A stretch of 64,000 nucleotides of DNA from Halomonas sp. 328 (GTDB lineage: Bacteria; Pseudomonadota; Gammaproteobacteria; Pseudomonadales; Halomonadaceae): positions 62,001-126,000 of the forward strand of contig NZ_JADOTW010000007.1 in assembly GCF_015645095.1 (NCBI RefSeq). The letters are read 5' to 3'. Within the stretch, counting starts at the first letter, position 1, and each line of letters opens with the position of its first letter. Made by a program: the position numbers and the translations under genes. Below, in pieces: positions 27,405-35,393 of this stretch. The notes beneath the pieces were generated by a model. It was not told where the DNA came from. It made no database searches and worked only from the letters and a program-made list of their open reading frames with translations.

Positions 27405-28660
27405 CCGTCGCCGTCTTTGCCTTCCTGCTGCTGGGGGCCGTGCCCATCGCCCTGGTGCTGGCGCTCACCGCCCTGTTCTATATCCAGGTCTCGGGCAATA
27501 CCGTGCTCTTCGAGTCCTATCCCCAGCAGCTGTTCGGGGCCATCGAGAGCTATGGGCTGCTGGCCATCCCGCTCTTCATGCTGGCCGGGGAGCTGATGAA
27601 CGAGGGCGGGGTGACCCGCCGGCTGATCGACCTGGCACGGCTGCTGGTGGGCGGCTTCCGGGGCGGGCTCGCCTATATCAACCTGGTCGCCAACATGATG
27701 ATGGCGGCGATCATCGGCTCGGCGGCCTCGCAGATCGCCATCATGTCCCGGGCCATGGTGCCGGCCATGGAGAAAGAGGGCTATGACAAGCCCTACAGCG
27801 CCGCCATCACCGCCGCCGGTGGCCTGCTCTCGCCGATCATTCCGCCGTCGATGCTCTTCGTGCTGTTCGGGGTCATGGCCCAGGTGCCCATCGCCGACAT
27901 GTTTATCGCCGGCATCCTGCCGGGGCTGCTGCTGGGCGGCACCTTCTTCCTGGCCATCGCCGTGGTGGGCCTGGTGCAGCAGTACCCCAAGGGGGAGTGG
28001 CCGAGCCGTCAGGAGGCGATGAAGGCCCTGAAGATGGGGCTGCCGGCCATGTCGATTCCGCTGATCATCATCGGCGGCATCCTGCTCGGCCTGGCCACGC
28101 CTACCGAGTCGGCGGCACTCGCCTCCCTGGCGGCCCTGCTGCTGGGGCGCTACCTCTATCGCGACCTGAAGTTCGCCATGCTGCCCGAGGTGCTCAAGCG
28201 TACCGCCATCAACGCCGGCCTGGTGATCATGCTGATCGCCGCCGCCGGGGTCTTCGGCTGGGTGATCGTCTACGAGCAGCTGCCGCAGATGGCCGCCGCC
28301 TGGATCGCCGCCCTGACCACCGATCCCTTCGTCTTCCTGCTGCTGCTGATCGGCGTGCTACTGCTGGTGGGGATGATCGTCGACGGCATCGCCGCCCTGA
28401 TCCTGGTGGTGCCGATCCTGCTGCCCATCGCCACCCAGCAGTTCGATATCACCCCCTACCAGTTCGGCGTGGTGGTCTGTCTGACCCTGGTGCTGGGGCT
28501 ATTGACGCCACCGGTAGGGGCGGGGCTCTTCATCGCCTCGTCGATGACCGGGGTGCCGCCGCTGCGGATCTTCCGGGCGCTGCTGCCCTTCCTGCTGGCC
28601 AGCCTGGCCACCCTGGTGCTGCTGGCCTGGCAGCCCTGGTTGACCCTGGCGCTGTTGTAG
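27401..28660 (+). CDS. TRAP transporter large permease, DctM family (system C)
   Basis: This 419-residue permease has exactly the same length as the system A DctM. Blocks include LLAIPLFMLAGELMNEGGVTRRL, IGSAASQIAIMSRAMVPAM and LLSPIIPPSMLFVLFG. Its C-terminal half is nearly identical to system A at protein level and over long DNA runs. The start overlaps the dctQ stop (ATGA at 27401). The longer frame from 27182 lies inside dctQ and is spurious. A strong terminator follows. Confidence 0.94.
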   Translation: MTVAVFAFLLLGAVPIALVLALTALFYIQVSGNTVLFESYPQQLFGAIESYGLLAIPLFMLAGELMNEGGVTRRLIDLARLLVGGFRGGLAYINLVANMMMAAIIGSAASQIAIMSRAMVPAMEKEGYDKPYSAAITAAGGLLSPIIPPSMLFVLFGVMAQVPIADMFIAGILPGLLLGGTFFLAIAVVGLVQQYPKGEWPSRQEAMKALKMGLPAMSIPLIIIGGILLGLATPTESAALASLAALLLGRYLYRDLKFAMLPEVLKRTAINAGLVIMLIAAAGVFGWVIVYEQLPQMAAAWIAALTTDPFVFLLLLIGVLLLVGMIVDGIAALILVVPILLPIATQQFDITPYQFGVVVCLTLVLGLLTPPVGAGLFIASSMTGVPPLRIFRALLPFLLASLATLVLLAWQPWLTLALL

Positions 28661-28667
28661 CACCAAG

Positions 28668-28712
28668 GGGAGCGAAGGAGACCGCTCGCATCTCCTTCGC
28701 TCCCTGCTGTTT
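28668..28712 (+). terminator. Rho-independent terminator after TRAP system C
   Basis: GGGAGCGAAGGAGA and TCTCCTTCGCTCCC form a perfect 14-base stem around CCGCTCGCA, followed by TGCTGTTT. It ends the ant-cat-TRAP C transcript and leaves the next binding-protein gene to another promoter or to readthrough. Confidence 0.85.
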
Positions 28713-28742
28713 CTGCCATTGATAACAACTCAAGAGAACACC

Positions 28743-29729
28743 ATGACGCAGACCAAGACTCTGTTGACGGCGACACTAGCCGCCGCTCTGAGCCTGAGTG
28801 CCCTGAATGCTCAGGCCCGCGACCTCCGCCTCGGATTGATTACCCCCGCAACCCACCAGTGGAGCCAGGCCGCCGAGCGCTTCGCAGCGGATCTCGAGGT
28901 GGCCAGTGACGGTGCCTATCGCATCAGCGTTCATCCGGCCCAGCAGTTGGGCAATGAGGCCGAGATGGTTCAGCAACTCCAGGGAGGGACGCTGGACATG
29001 GCCTTCTTGACCCTGGCCGAGCTCTCCAACTGGATTCCCGATTTCGGCGCCCTCTACGCCCCTTATCTGGTGGATGGTGTCGACCAGGCGGCGGCGCTGC
29101 TGCGAACCGATGCCGCCCGCGAGCTGCTCGAGTTGATGCCCCAGGGCATGGGGTTGGTGGGCGTGGGTTACGGCATGGCTGGGATGCGTCAGGTGCTCTC
29201 CCGGGATCCCATCGAAAGCGCGTCCGACTTGCGCGGCAAGACGCTGCGCATCACGCCCTTCGAGCCCATTCTCGACTTCTACCTGGCCGCCGGCAGCGCG
29301 CCGATTCCCCTGCCCTTGCCAGCCGTTTACGACGCCCTGGCTAACGGTCAGGTGGATGCCATCGACATGGATTTCGACTCCATTCTGATGCTGAACTTCC
29401 ATGAGCAGGCCAACCATCTGCTGATTTCCAACCATATGATGTTTCCCATGGTAGGAGTGATGTCCGGGCAGTTATGGCGTGATCTTTCGGAGGATGGCCG
29501 GGAGCTGATTCAGGACACCATGAATCGTCATCTGGATGAAGTGATCAGTACCTACCAGCAGCAGGACGCTGAACAGGAAGCCGAGCTGCGCCGTCAGGAT
29601 ATCGAGGTTGTGGAGGCGGATCGCGCGGTCTTCCAGGAGGTGATTGCCGCCTGGGAGGCGACCTGGAACGACAAGGCGCCATCACTGGCCGCGCTACGCG
29701 AGACCGCAGCGGCCCTGAACTTGCCGTGA
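28743..29729 (+). CDS. Orphan TRAP substrate-binding protein, DctP family
   Basis: This 328-residue binding protein has a signal peptide ending near residue 25 (LNAQA, then RDLRLGLITP). It is the third paralogue of the A and C proteins and shares QQLGNEAEMVQQLQGGTLDMAF, LRITPFEPILDF and VYDALANGQVDAIDMDF, but has no permease genes of its own; the next gene belongs to a different TRAP system. Its codon choice looks less GC-rich than that of its neighbours. It could feed the system C or A permease with another ligand, act as a sensor, or be a decaying duplicate. The frame is intact and the ligand Arg is kept. Confidence 0.88.
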   Translation: MTQTKTLLTATLAAALSLSALNAQARDLRLGLITPATHQWSQAAERFAADLEVASDGAYRISVHPAQQLGNEAEMVQQLQGGTLDMAFLTLAELSNWIPDFGALYAPYLVDGVDQAAALLRTDAARELLELMPQGMGLVGVGYGMAGMRQVLSRDPIESASDLRGKTLRITPFEPILDFYLAAGSAPIPLPLPAVYDALANGQVDAIDMDFDSILMLNFHEQANHLLISNHMMFPMVGVMSGQLWRDLSEDGRELIQDTMNRHLDEVISTYQQQDAEQEAELRRQDIEVVEADRAVFQEVIAAWEATWNDKAPSLAALRETAAALNLP

Positions 29730-29830
29730 GATGGTGGGTGAATGTCAAGGAGGTGCTTAAGCAAGGACGCCGTGGGTATGATGGAAAGGTAAAAAGCTAA
29801 TTTATAGTTTGCTTTATCATGGAGAAAATA

Positions 29831-30847
29831 ATGCATAACAAGTCTCTGACGACCAAGCTGCTGGCCTCCCTGGCCCTGGTATCGCTCTCGGCCTTCACGA
29901 CGGCCACGGCATTTGGGGCCGACTACACCATGCGCCTGGGGGTCGCGACCCGCAACGATCCCATCCACCACTACGCCGAGCGCTATGCCGAGCGCATCGA
30001 GGCCGCCTCCGAGGGGCGCATCCGCGCGGAGACCTTCCCCGGCGGTGAGCTGGGCAGCATCCAGCGCATGCTGGAGAACCTGCAACTGGGCACCATGGAG
30101 ATGGTGGTGGCACCGCCGGCCTTCGCCCGTGGCATCAACCGGGGCTTCGATGCCGCCACCGTCTCCGGCCTGTTCGAGGATATCGAGCACGCCAGCCGGG
30201 CGCTGCAGGACGAGGCGTTCCGCGACACCTACCTGGCCCTGGCCGCCGATCGCGGCCTGACCGGTGTCGGCCTCTGGGCCTATGGGCCCACTTCCTATGC
30301 CACCCGTCAGCCGGTGGCGTCCCTGGAGGATTTCCAGGGCATGCGCATTCGCACCATCGGCACCGAACTGGAGAATGCCGAGCTGCGCAGCCTGGGCGCC
30401 ACGGCGGTGCCGATGCCCTTTATCGAGATCGTGCCGGCCATGCAGAACCGCTCCATCGATGGGGTACGCAGCAGCCTGCTGGCCATGAATGGCGTCAATA
30501 TGCAGTCCGCCGCCGAGCACCTCACCATCACCCAGGAGGCCCTCTATCCGATCACCGCTTTCGTCTCCACGGCCTTTATCCAGCGCCTGCCGGAGGACCT
30601 CCAGCAGGTAGTGCATGAGGTGGGGGCCGAGGTCGAGCGGGAGATGCTGGAGGTGGTGCTGGCCTCCGAGAGCCGCGTCCTGGAAGCCTGGCGAGAGGAG
30701 GGCGTCACTATCATCGAGTTCGACGCCGAGCAGCGCGCCTACATGGGTGAGATGATCCGCACGGCCAGCGAGTCGGTGCTGGCCCAGGATGCCGAGACCT
30801 TCGCGCTTTATAACCTGCTGGTCGAGTCTGCCGAGCGTCACCGCTAA
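29831..30847 (+). CDS. TRAP transporter substrate-binding protein, DctP family (system E, kyn-linked)
   Basis: This 338-residue binding protein has a signal peptide ending near residue 30 (TATAFGA, then DYTMRLGV). Family blocks are ETFPGGELGSIQRMLENLQLGTMEM, the ligand Arg in FQGMRIRTIGTELENAE and VPAMQNRSIDGVRSS. It is from another DctP branch than A, B and C. The ATG at 29831 has GGAGAAAATA in front; the ATG at 29819 overlaps that site. An AT-rich, promoter-like stretch precedes it. Its operon runs on into arylformamidase and tryptophan dioxygenase genes, so a tryptophan or kynurenine metabolite is a plausible ligand. Confidence 0.92.
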   Translation: MHNKSLTTKLLASLALVSLSAFTTATAFGADYTMRLGVATRNDPIHHYAERYAERIEAASEGRIRAETFPGGELGSIQRMLENLQLGTMEMVVAPPAFARGINRGFDAATVSGLFEDIEHASRALQDEAFRDTYLALAADRGLTGVGLWAYGPTSYATRQPVASLEDFQGMRIRTIGTELENAELRSLGATAVPMPFIEIVPAMQNRSIDGVRSSLLAMNGVNMQSAAEHLTITQEALYPITAFVSTAFIQRLPEDLQQVVHEVGAEVEREMLEVVLASESRVLEAWREEGVTIIEFDAEQRAYMGEMIRTASESVLAQDAETFALYNLLVESAERHR

Positions 30848-30860
30848 GGCTTCACTCCCA

Positions 30861-30881
30861 GGCCCCCGCCCGGCGGGGGCC
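30861..30881 (+). terminator. GC hairpin between dctP and dctQ of TRAP system E
   Basis: GGCCCCCGCC and GGCGGGGGCC are exact reverse complements around a single C, in the 56-base gap after the binding protein. There is no T-run. As in systems A and B, it is best read as an attenuator or stabiliser that favours the binding protein. Confidence 0.55.
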
Positions 30882-30903
30882 TTCGCAAGAGGCTTCGCCG
30901 CTT

Positions 30904-31467
30904 ATGCGCTATCTCTCCCTGGAGGGCCGCCCGCCGTGGGTGGGGCGGCTCCTGCGATGGCTCGAGGGACTGGAAAGGGTCATCCTCAAGCTGCATCGTG
31001 CCCTGTTGGGAACCCTTATCCTCGCCGCCATCGCCATCAACTTCTCCAATGTGGTGGGGCGCTACTTCTTCGGTACCTCCCTCGGCTGGACCGAGGAGGT
31101 GCTCTCCTATCTGCTGATCTGGTCGGTCTTCGTCGGCAGTGTCCTGGTGACGCTCGACAACCAGCACCTGAGGGTCAATGCCATCGAGGCCTACCTGCCC
31201 GCCTGGGGGCGCTACCTGCTCGAGGCACTCATGCTGCTCTGCATGATCGCCCTCTGCCTCTTTGTCGCCCGGCAGTCGAGCGCCGTGGTCAGCCTGATGT
31301 CGCAGATGGGGCAGCGCAGCAGCACCGCGGGGATTCCCATGGCCTGGGCCCATGCAGGGGTCTATGTGGGCTTCGCGATGATGGCCGTGGCCGCCGGCCT
31401 GCGCCTGGCGAGGCATCTTCTGGAAGGCGTGGCGCGCGACCACGATGCCAAGGAGTCCTCCTCATGA
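30904..31467 (+). CDS. TRAP transporter small permease, DctQ family (system E)
   Basis: This 187-residue membrane protein has an unusually long soluble N-terminus (about 35 residues) before four predicted helices. The DctQ core is INFSNVVGRYFFGTSLGWTEEVLSYLLIW (quoted in part: VVGRYFFGTSLGWTEEVLSY), then LRVNAIEAYLP. It overlaps the large permease gene by four bases (ATGA at 31464). An internal start near 30955 would shorten the N-terminus but has no clearer ribosome site. Confidence 0.88.
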   Translation: MRYLSLEGRPPWVGRLLRWLEGLERVILKLHRALLGTLILAAIAINFSNVVGRYFFGTSLGWTEEVLSYLLIWSVFVGSVLVTLDNQHLRVNAIEAYLPAWGRYLLEALMLLCMIALCLFVARQSSAVVSLMSQMGQRSSTAGIPMAWAHAGVYVGFAMMAVAAGLRLARHLLEGVARDHDAKESSS

Positions 31468-32738
31468 ACATGGTGCTCTTCGTCCTGCCGGTGGTCTTCC
31501 TGGCGCTGGGTTTTCCGGTCTATCTGGTGATCCTCGCCGCGGCTTCCCTGGCCGTGGCGCTGTTCATGAACATGCCGGGGGTGGCCATCCACCAGGCGAT
31601 GTTCGGTACCCTCAGTGCCTACTCGCTGCTGGCGGTGCCTTTTTTCCTGTTCGCCGGCGAGCTGATGGCTCGGGGCTCCCTGTCGAAGCGTATCATCGAC
31701 TGGGTGATGTGCCTGGTCGGCAACATGCGCGGTGGCCTGGGCATGGTGACCCTGGGGGGCTCGACCTTCTTCGGCGCCATCTCGGGCTCCTCGGTGGCCA
31801 CGGTGGCCGGGGTCGGGCGCCTGGTCGACCGGCCCATGGCGGAGCAGGGCTATGGGCCCCAGTTCGGCTCCGGGCTGCTGGCGTCTTCTGCCGCCATCGC
31901 CCAGCTGATTCCGCCCTCCATCGCCCTGATCCTCTATGGCATCGCCGCGGAGCAGTCGATCACCAAGCTGTTCGTGGCCGGTATCCTGCCCGGCCTGGTT
32001 CTGGCGGCGGTACTGGGCTGCTATATCTACCTGGCGGCGCGACGCAAGGGGCTCCAGGCCAGCGGCGGGATGCGCGTCGGCGACTTCTGGCGCAACTCGC
32101 GGCGTGCCTTCCTGGCCCTGATGATGCCGGTCTTTATCCTGGGGGGGATCTACGGTGGGGTTTTCTCGCCCACCGAGGCCGCCGGGGTGGCCTGTGTCTA
32201 TGCGCTGGTGGTGAGCGCCGTCATCTATCGGGACGTGGACATGGCCGAGGTCTGGCGCACCGCGGTGAACGCCATGTACCTCTCCGCCCAGATCATGATC
32301 ATCGTGGCGGCGGCGGGGGTCTTCAGCTGGGTGCTGACCATCAACGGGGTGCCACGGAGCCTGGCGGGCTTCGTCGCCAACCTCGACCTGACGGTCTGGC
32401 AGGTGATCCTGATCATCAATGTCCTGCTGCTCTTCGTGGGCTGCTTCATGGACACCTCCTCGGCGATCCTGCTGTTCACGCCGCTGTTGCTGCCGGTGGC
32501 CCTGCAGATGGGCATCGACCCGATTCACTTCGGCATCATCGTCACAATGAACCTCTCCATCGGGCTGTTCACGCCGCCCTTCGGGCTCAACCTCTTCATG
32601 GTGCATGCCCTCAACCGCACGCCCATGGCCGAGGTGTACCGTGGCGTGCTGCCCTTCGTGCTGGCCAGCCTGATCGCCCTGCTGCTGGTCAGTTATATAC
32701 CGGCACTTTCCCTGCTGCTGGTGCCCTACCTCGGCTGA
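31464..32738 (+). CDS. TRAP transporter large permease, DctM family (system E)
   Basis: This 424-residue multi-helix permease has LLAVPFFLFAGELMARGSLS, ISGSSVATVAGVGRLVDRPM and AQLIPPSIALILYGIAAEQS. The start is set by overlap with dctQ (ATGA) and an AAGGAGTCCTCCTC ribosome site; the open frame back to 30789 passes through dctQ in another frame. The hydrolase gene starts 18 bases after its stop, so TRAP E and the kynurenine genes are probably one transcript. Confidence 0.94.
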   Translation: MNMVLFVLPVVFLALGFPVYLVILAAASLAVALFMNMPGVAIHQAMFGTLSAYSLLAVPFFLFAGELMARGSLSKRIIDWVMCLVGNMRGGLGMVTLGGSTFFGAISGSSVATVAGVGRLVDRPMAEQGYGPQFGSGLLASSAAIAQLIPPSIALILYGIAAEQSITKLFVAGILPGLVLAAVLGCYIYLAARRKGLQASGGMRVGDFWRNSRRAFLALMMPVFILGGIYGGVFSPTEAAGVACVYALVVSAVIYRDVDMAEVWRTAVNAMYLSAQIMIIVAAAGVFSWVLTINGVPRSLAGFVANLDLTVWQVILIINVLLLFVGCFMDTSSAILLFTPLLLPVALQMGIDPIHFGIIVTMNLSIGLFTPPFGLNLFMVHALNRTPMAEVYRGVLPFVLASLIALLLVSYIPALSLLLVPYLG

Positions 32739-32756
32739 AATGACTTGGAGTCAGTG

Positions 32757-33911
32757 ATGAACGATTGCATCGAGCTACGCGGCGAATGGCCCACATCGCC
32801 GGATGAGGAGGGGCGGCGGCAAGCCTACCGTCAGGGGCTGATGGCGCTGCAGGCCGAGATGGGCCGGCGAGGGGCGACCCCTTTCCACCTCGAGGCGTTG
32901 ACGGTGGGGGCGCCGGAGGGGGCCCTGGATCCGCAAGGACGCCACTACGAGCGGATCTTTCGTCACCTCTTCGGTGGCGTGCGACCGACGTTCACGCGAG
33001 CCACCGCCGATACCCTGGTGCTGACGGCGACCCTGGCGGCGATTCGGCCCGGCGAGGCGTCACCGGTACCGGTCTGGCATGGCCTGACGCCCGCCCAGGT
33101 GGGACGCGCCTACAGTCCTCGGGCCACAGTGCCCGAGGCGCCGGAGATCTTCGAGGCCTGGCGTCGCCGGGGGGATGCCTGCCTGGCGGGGGAGGGCGTG
33201 GTGCGCGACCTGGCCTACGGGCCCGGCGAGCGTCAGCGCCTCGACCTCTTGCTGGCCGATGCGCCCGGGGCGCCGCTGCATGTCTTCCTGCATGGCGGCT
33301 ACTGGCAGGCCATGGACAAGGACGACCATGCTCACCTCTTCGCGCCCCTGCGCGAGCGTGGCGTCAACGTGGCCCTGATCGAGTACACCCTGGCCCCCCA
33401 GGCGACCCTTGGCGATCAGGTCGAGGAGGTACGCCAGGCCCTGACCTTTCTGTGGCGCCAGGCGGCGACCTACGGCTATGACCGCCATCGCCTCCAGCTC
33501 AGCGGTCACAGCGCCGGTGGCCACCTGGGGGCCTGGCTGCTGGCCACCGACTGGCCCGCCCGGGAGGCTGGCATGCCGGCACAGCCGTTCGGCTCGGCGC
33601 TGCTGGTCAGCGGGCTTTATGAGCTAGAGCCGTTGCGCCATCTGCCCTTCGGCCCGCTGGTAGGCTTGACCAGTGTCGAACGGGCGCGAGACGGGAGCCC
33701 CATTCATGCCCGGCCTCATCCCGGGGCGCGGCTCTGCCTGGCGGTGGGGGAGCAGGAGAGCGAGGAGTTCCACTGGCAATCCCGAGCCCTGGCCGAGGCC
33801 TGGGGCGGTGAGGTCGAGGTGCTCAGCATCGCCGGCACGCACCACTTCTCGGTGATGGAAACCTTCCAGGAGGGCGAGCTGATGGCCCGCGCCCTGCGAT
33901 ACTTGGGATAA
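32757..33911 (+). CDS. Alpha/beta hydrolase, probable N-formylkynurenine formamidase, with N-terminal extension
   Basis: This 384-residue protein has an arylformamidase-type hydrolase core from about residue 115. The oxyanion motif HGGYW is near residue 180, the nucleophile elbow SGHSAGGHLGAWL near 246, and a catalytic His in GTHHFSVMETF near 361. YSPRATVPEAPEIFEAW marks the usual family start. The first 110 residues are extra and I do not recognise them firmly; a segment with FGGVRPTFTRATADTLVL faintly recalls RidA proteins. It would hydrolyse N-formylkynurenine to kynurenine between the TDO gene downstream and kynureninase at 35394. The ATG at 32757 follows TTGGAGTCAGTG. Confidence 0.78.
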   Translation: MNDCIELRGEWPTSPDEEGRRQAYRQGLMALQAEMGRRGATPFHLEALTVGAPEGALDPQGRHYERIFRHLFGGVRPTFTRATADTLVLTATLAAIRPGEASPVPVWHGLTPAQVGRAYSPRATVPEAPEIFEAWRRRGDACLAGEGVVRDLAYGPGERQRLDLLLADAPGAPLHVFLHGGYWQAMDKDDHAHLFAPLRERGVNVALIEYTLAPQATLGDQVEEVRQALTFLWRQAATYGYDRHRLQLSGHSAGGHLGAWLLATDWPAREAGMPAQPFGSALLVSGLYELEPLRHLPFGPLVGLTSVERARDGSPIHARPHPGARLCLAVGEQESEEFHWQSRALAEAWGGEVEVLSIAGTHHFSVMETFQEGELMARALRYLG

Positions 33912-33938
33912 GGACAGTTGGCAACGGGAGGAGGCGAC

Positions 33939-34790
33939 ATGGCTGAGGGGAAGAGAGCGGGACGCACTCGCGTGGACCTGGCGGCCGAAGGGGTGCACTG
34001 GGACCCGGCGATGAGCTATGGCCAGTACCTGGCCCTGGAGCCGCTGCTGGCCTGCCAGACGCCATTGACCGACGAGCACGACGAGATGCTGTTTATCGTC
34101 ATCCACCAGGTCTCCGAGTTATGGCTCAAGCAGTGCCTCCACGAGGCCCATGCCGCGGCGGCGCATATTGCCGCCGACCAACTGCGGCCCGCTTTCAAGA
34201 TGCTGACCCGGGTGGCGCGCATCCAGGAGCAGATGATCCAGGCCTGGGAGGTGCTGGCCACCCTGACCCCGGCGGACTATGCGCGCTTTCGCGATAGCCT
34301 GGGGCAGAGCTCCGGCTTCCAGTCCTACCAGTACCGGGAGCTGGAGTTCTTGCTGGGCAACAAGCACCCCGAGCTGGTGGAAGTGCATCGCGGCCATCCC
34401 GAGCACTATCGGCGCCTTACCCAAATCCTCGAGGCCCCGAGTCTCTACGATACCTGCCTGCAACTGCTGGCCCGGCGGGGCTTCGCCCTGCCCGACGAGG
34501 TGCTGGATCGCGACTGGCGCGAGCCCTATGCCCCCCACCCGGAGGTGGAATCGGCCTGGGCCGCGGTCTATGGCGACACCGAGCGCCATTGGGACCTCTA
34601 CGAGCTGGCCGAGAAGCTGGTGGACACCGAGTACCATTTCCAGCAGTGGCGCTTCAGCCATATGAAGACGGTGCAACGGATCATCGGCCACAAGCCCGGC
34701 ACCGGCGGCACCAGCGGCGTCGGCTATCTCGCCAAGGCCCTGGAGCTGACGTTCTTCCCCGAGCTCTGGTCGGTGCGTACCCGGATGTAG
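33939..34790 (+). CDS. kynA: Tryptophan 2,3-dioxygenase
   Basis: This 283-residue haem dioxygenase oxidises L-tryptophan to N-formylkynurenine. Family blocks are clear: MSYGQYLALEPLLACQTPL, DEMLFIVIHQVSELWLKQ, SSGFQSYQYRELEFLLGNK, the haem-ligand-region FQQWRFSHMKTVQRIIGHKPGTGGTSGVGYL (given in part: WRFSHMKTVQRIIGHKPG). The ATG at 33939 follows GGGAGGAGGCGAC, 27 bases after the hydrolase stop. It converges on the Lrp-type gene with only four bases between the two stop codons. Confidence 0.96.
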   Translation: MAEGKRAGRTRVDLAAEGVHWDPAMSYGQYLALEPLLACQTPLTDEHDEMLFIVIHQVSELWLKQCLHEAHAAAAHIAADQLRPAFKMLTRVARIQEQMIQAWEVLATLTPADYARFRDSLGQSSGFQSYQYRELEFLLGNKHPELVEVHRGHPEHYRRLTQILEAPSLYDTCLQLLARRGFALPDEVLDRDWREPYAPHPEVESAWAAVYGDTERHWDLYELAEKLVDTEYHFQQWRFSHMKTVQRIIGHKPGTGGTSGVGYLAKALELTFFPELWSVRTRM

Positions 34791-34794
34791 GAGG

Positions 34795-35262
34795 TCAGGG
34801 CATCACCTTGAGGGGGCCAGCCTCCTTGAGGGTGTTCATGGCGACCTGAGTGGCGATATCGCGGATGCCCGCCATGGGGCTGATGGTGGTGGAAAGGAAG
34901 TGGGAAAGCTCGGCGAGGTCCGCCACCCTTACCTTGAGGATGAAGTCATGGCTGCCTGTCACGGCATGGCAGTCGATCACCTCGTCCCGGGCCAACAGCG
35001 TCGCTACCGCCTCCTGGGGTGAGGCCATGCGCCCCTTGTCCACCGAGAGGAAAATAAAGGCGGTGACCTTGAGGCCCAGGGCCTCCGGGTCGAGGCGCAG
35101 GCCGTGTCCCCGGATGACCCCACTCTCCTCGAGGCGGGCGATGCGCCGCGAGCACTGGCTGGGGGAGAGGTTGACCGCTTCCGCCAGGGCGGCCAGGGTC
35201 AGGCGAGCATCTCGCTGCAGGGCATGAAGAATCCGCCGGTCGAACCTGTCTAGCATATCCAT
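34795..35262 (-). CDS. Lrp/AsnC family regulator, KynR-like
   Basis: This 155-residue protein has an N-terminal helix-turn-helix (LDRFDRRILHALQRDARLTLAALAEAVNLSPSQCSRRIARLEESGVI, given in part: LAALAEAVNLSPSQCSRRI) and a C-terminal RAM ligand-binding domain (GSHDFILKVRVADLAELSHF). It lies between the TDO and kynureninase genes and is divergent from kynU, the arrangement of KynR, which activates kynurenine genes in response to kynurenine in Pseudomonas and Burkholderia. I chose the ATG at 35262, with AGGTATTCGCA in front; the open frame extends to 35328 without a ribosome site and across a likely operator. Confidence 0.87.
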   Translation of the reverse strand: MDMLDRFDRRILHALQRDARLTLAALAEAVNLSPSQCSRRIARLEESGVIRGHGLRLDPEALGLKVTAFIFLSVDKGRMASPQEAVATLLARDEVIDCHAVTGSHDFILKVRVADLAELSHFLSTTISPMAGIRDIATQVAMNTLKEAGPLKVMP

Positions 35263-35282
35263 TGCGAATACCTGATTTTTGG

Positions 35283-35297
35283 TGCAATAATTTTGCA
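35283..35297. promoter_or_regulatory. Palindrome in the kynR-kynU gap, predicted Lrp/KynR operator
   Basis: TGCAA and TTGCA flank TAATT, a 15-base AT-rich palindrome of the length and composition Lrp-family proteins bind. It lies 21 bases before the chosen regulator start and about 100 before kynU, so it could serve both divergent genes. Confidence 0.55.
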
Positions 35298-35393
35298 TTA
35301 AAGATGACATGTGCGTCGAAGAACGCAAGCCTTTCCCGCCTTATCCCTCCTAGAATCGGTTTCAGATATCCGATCGATTCCCTGGAGGACACC

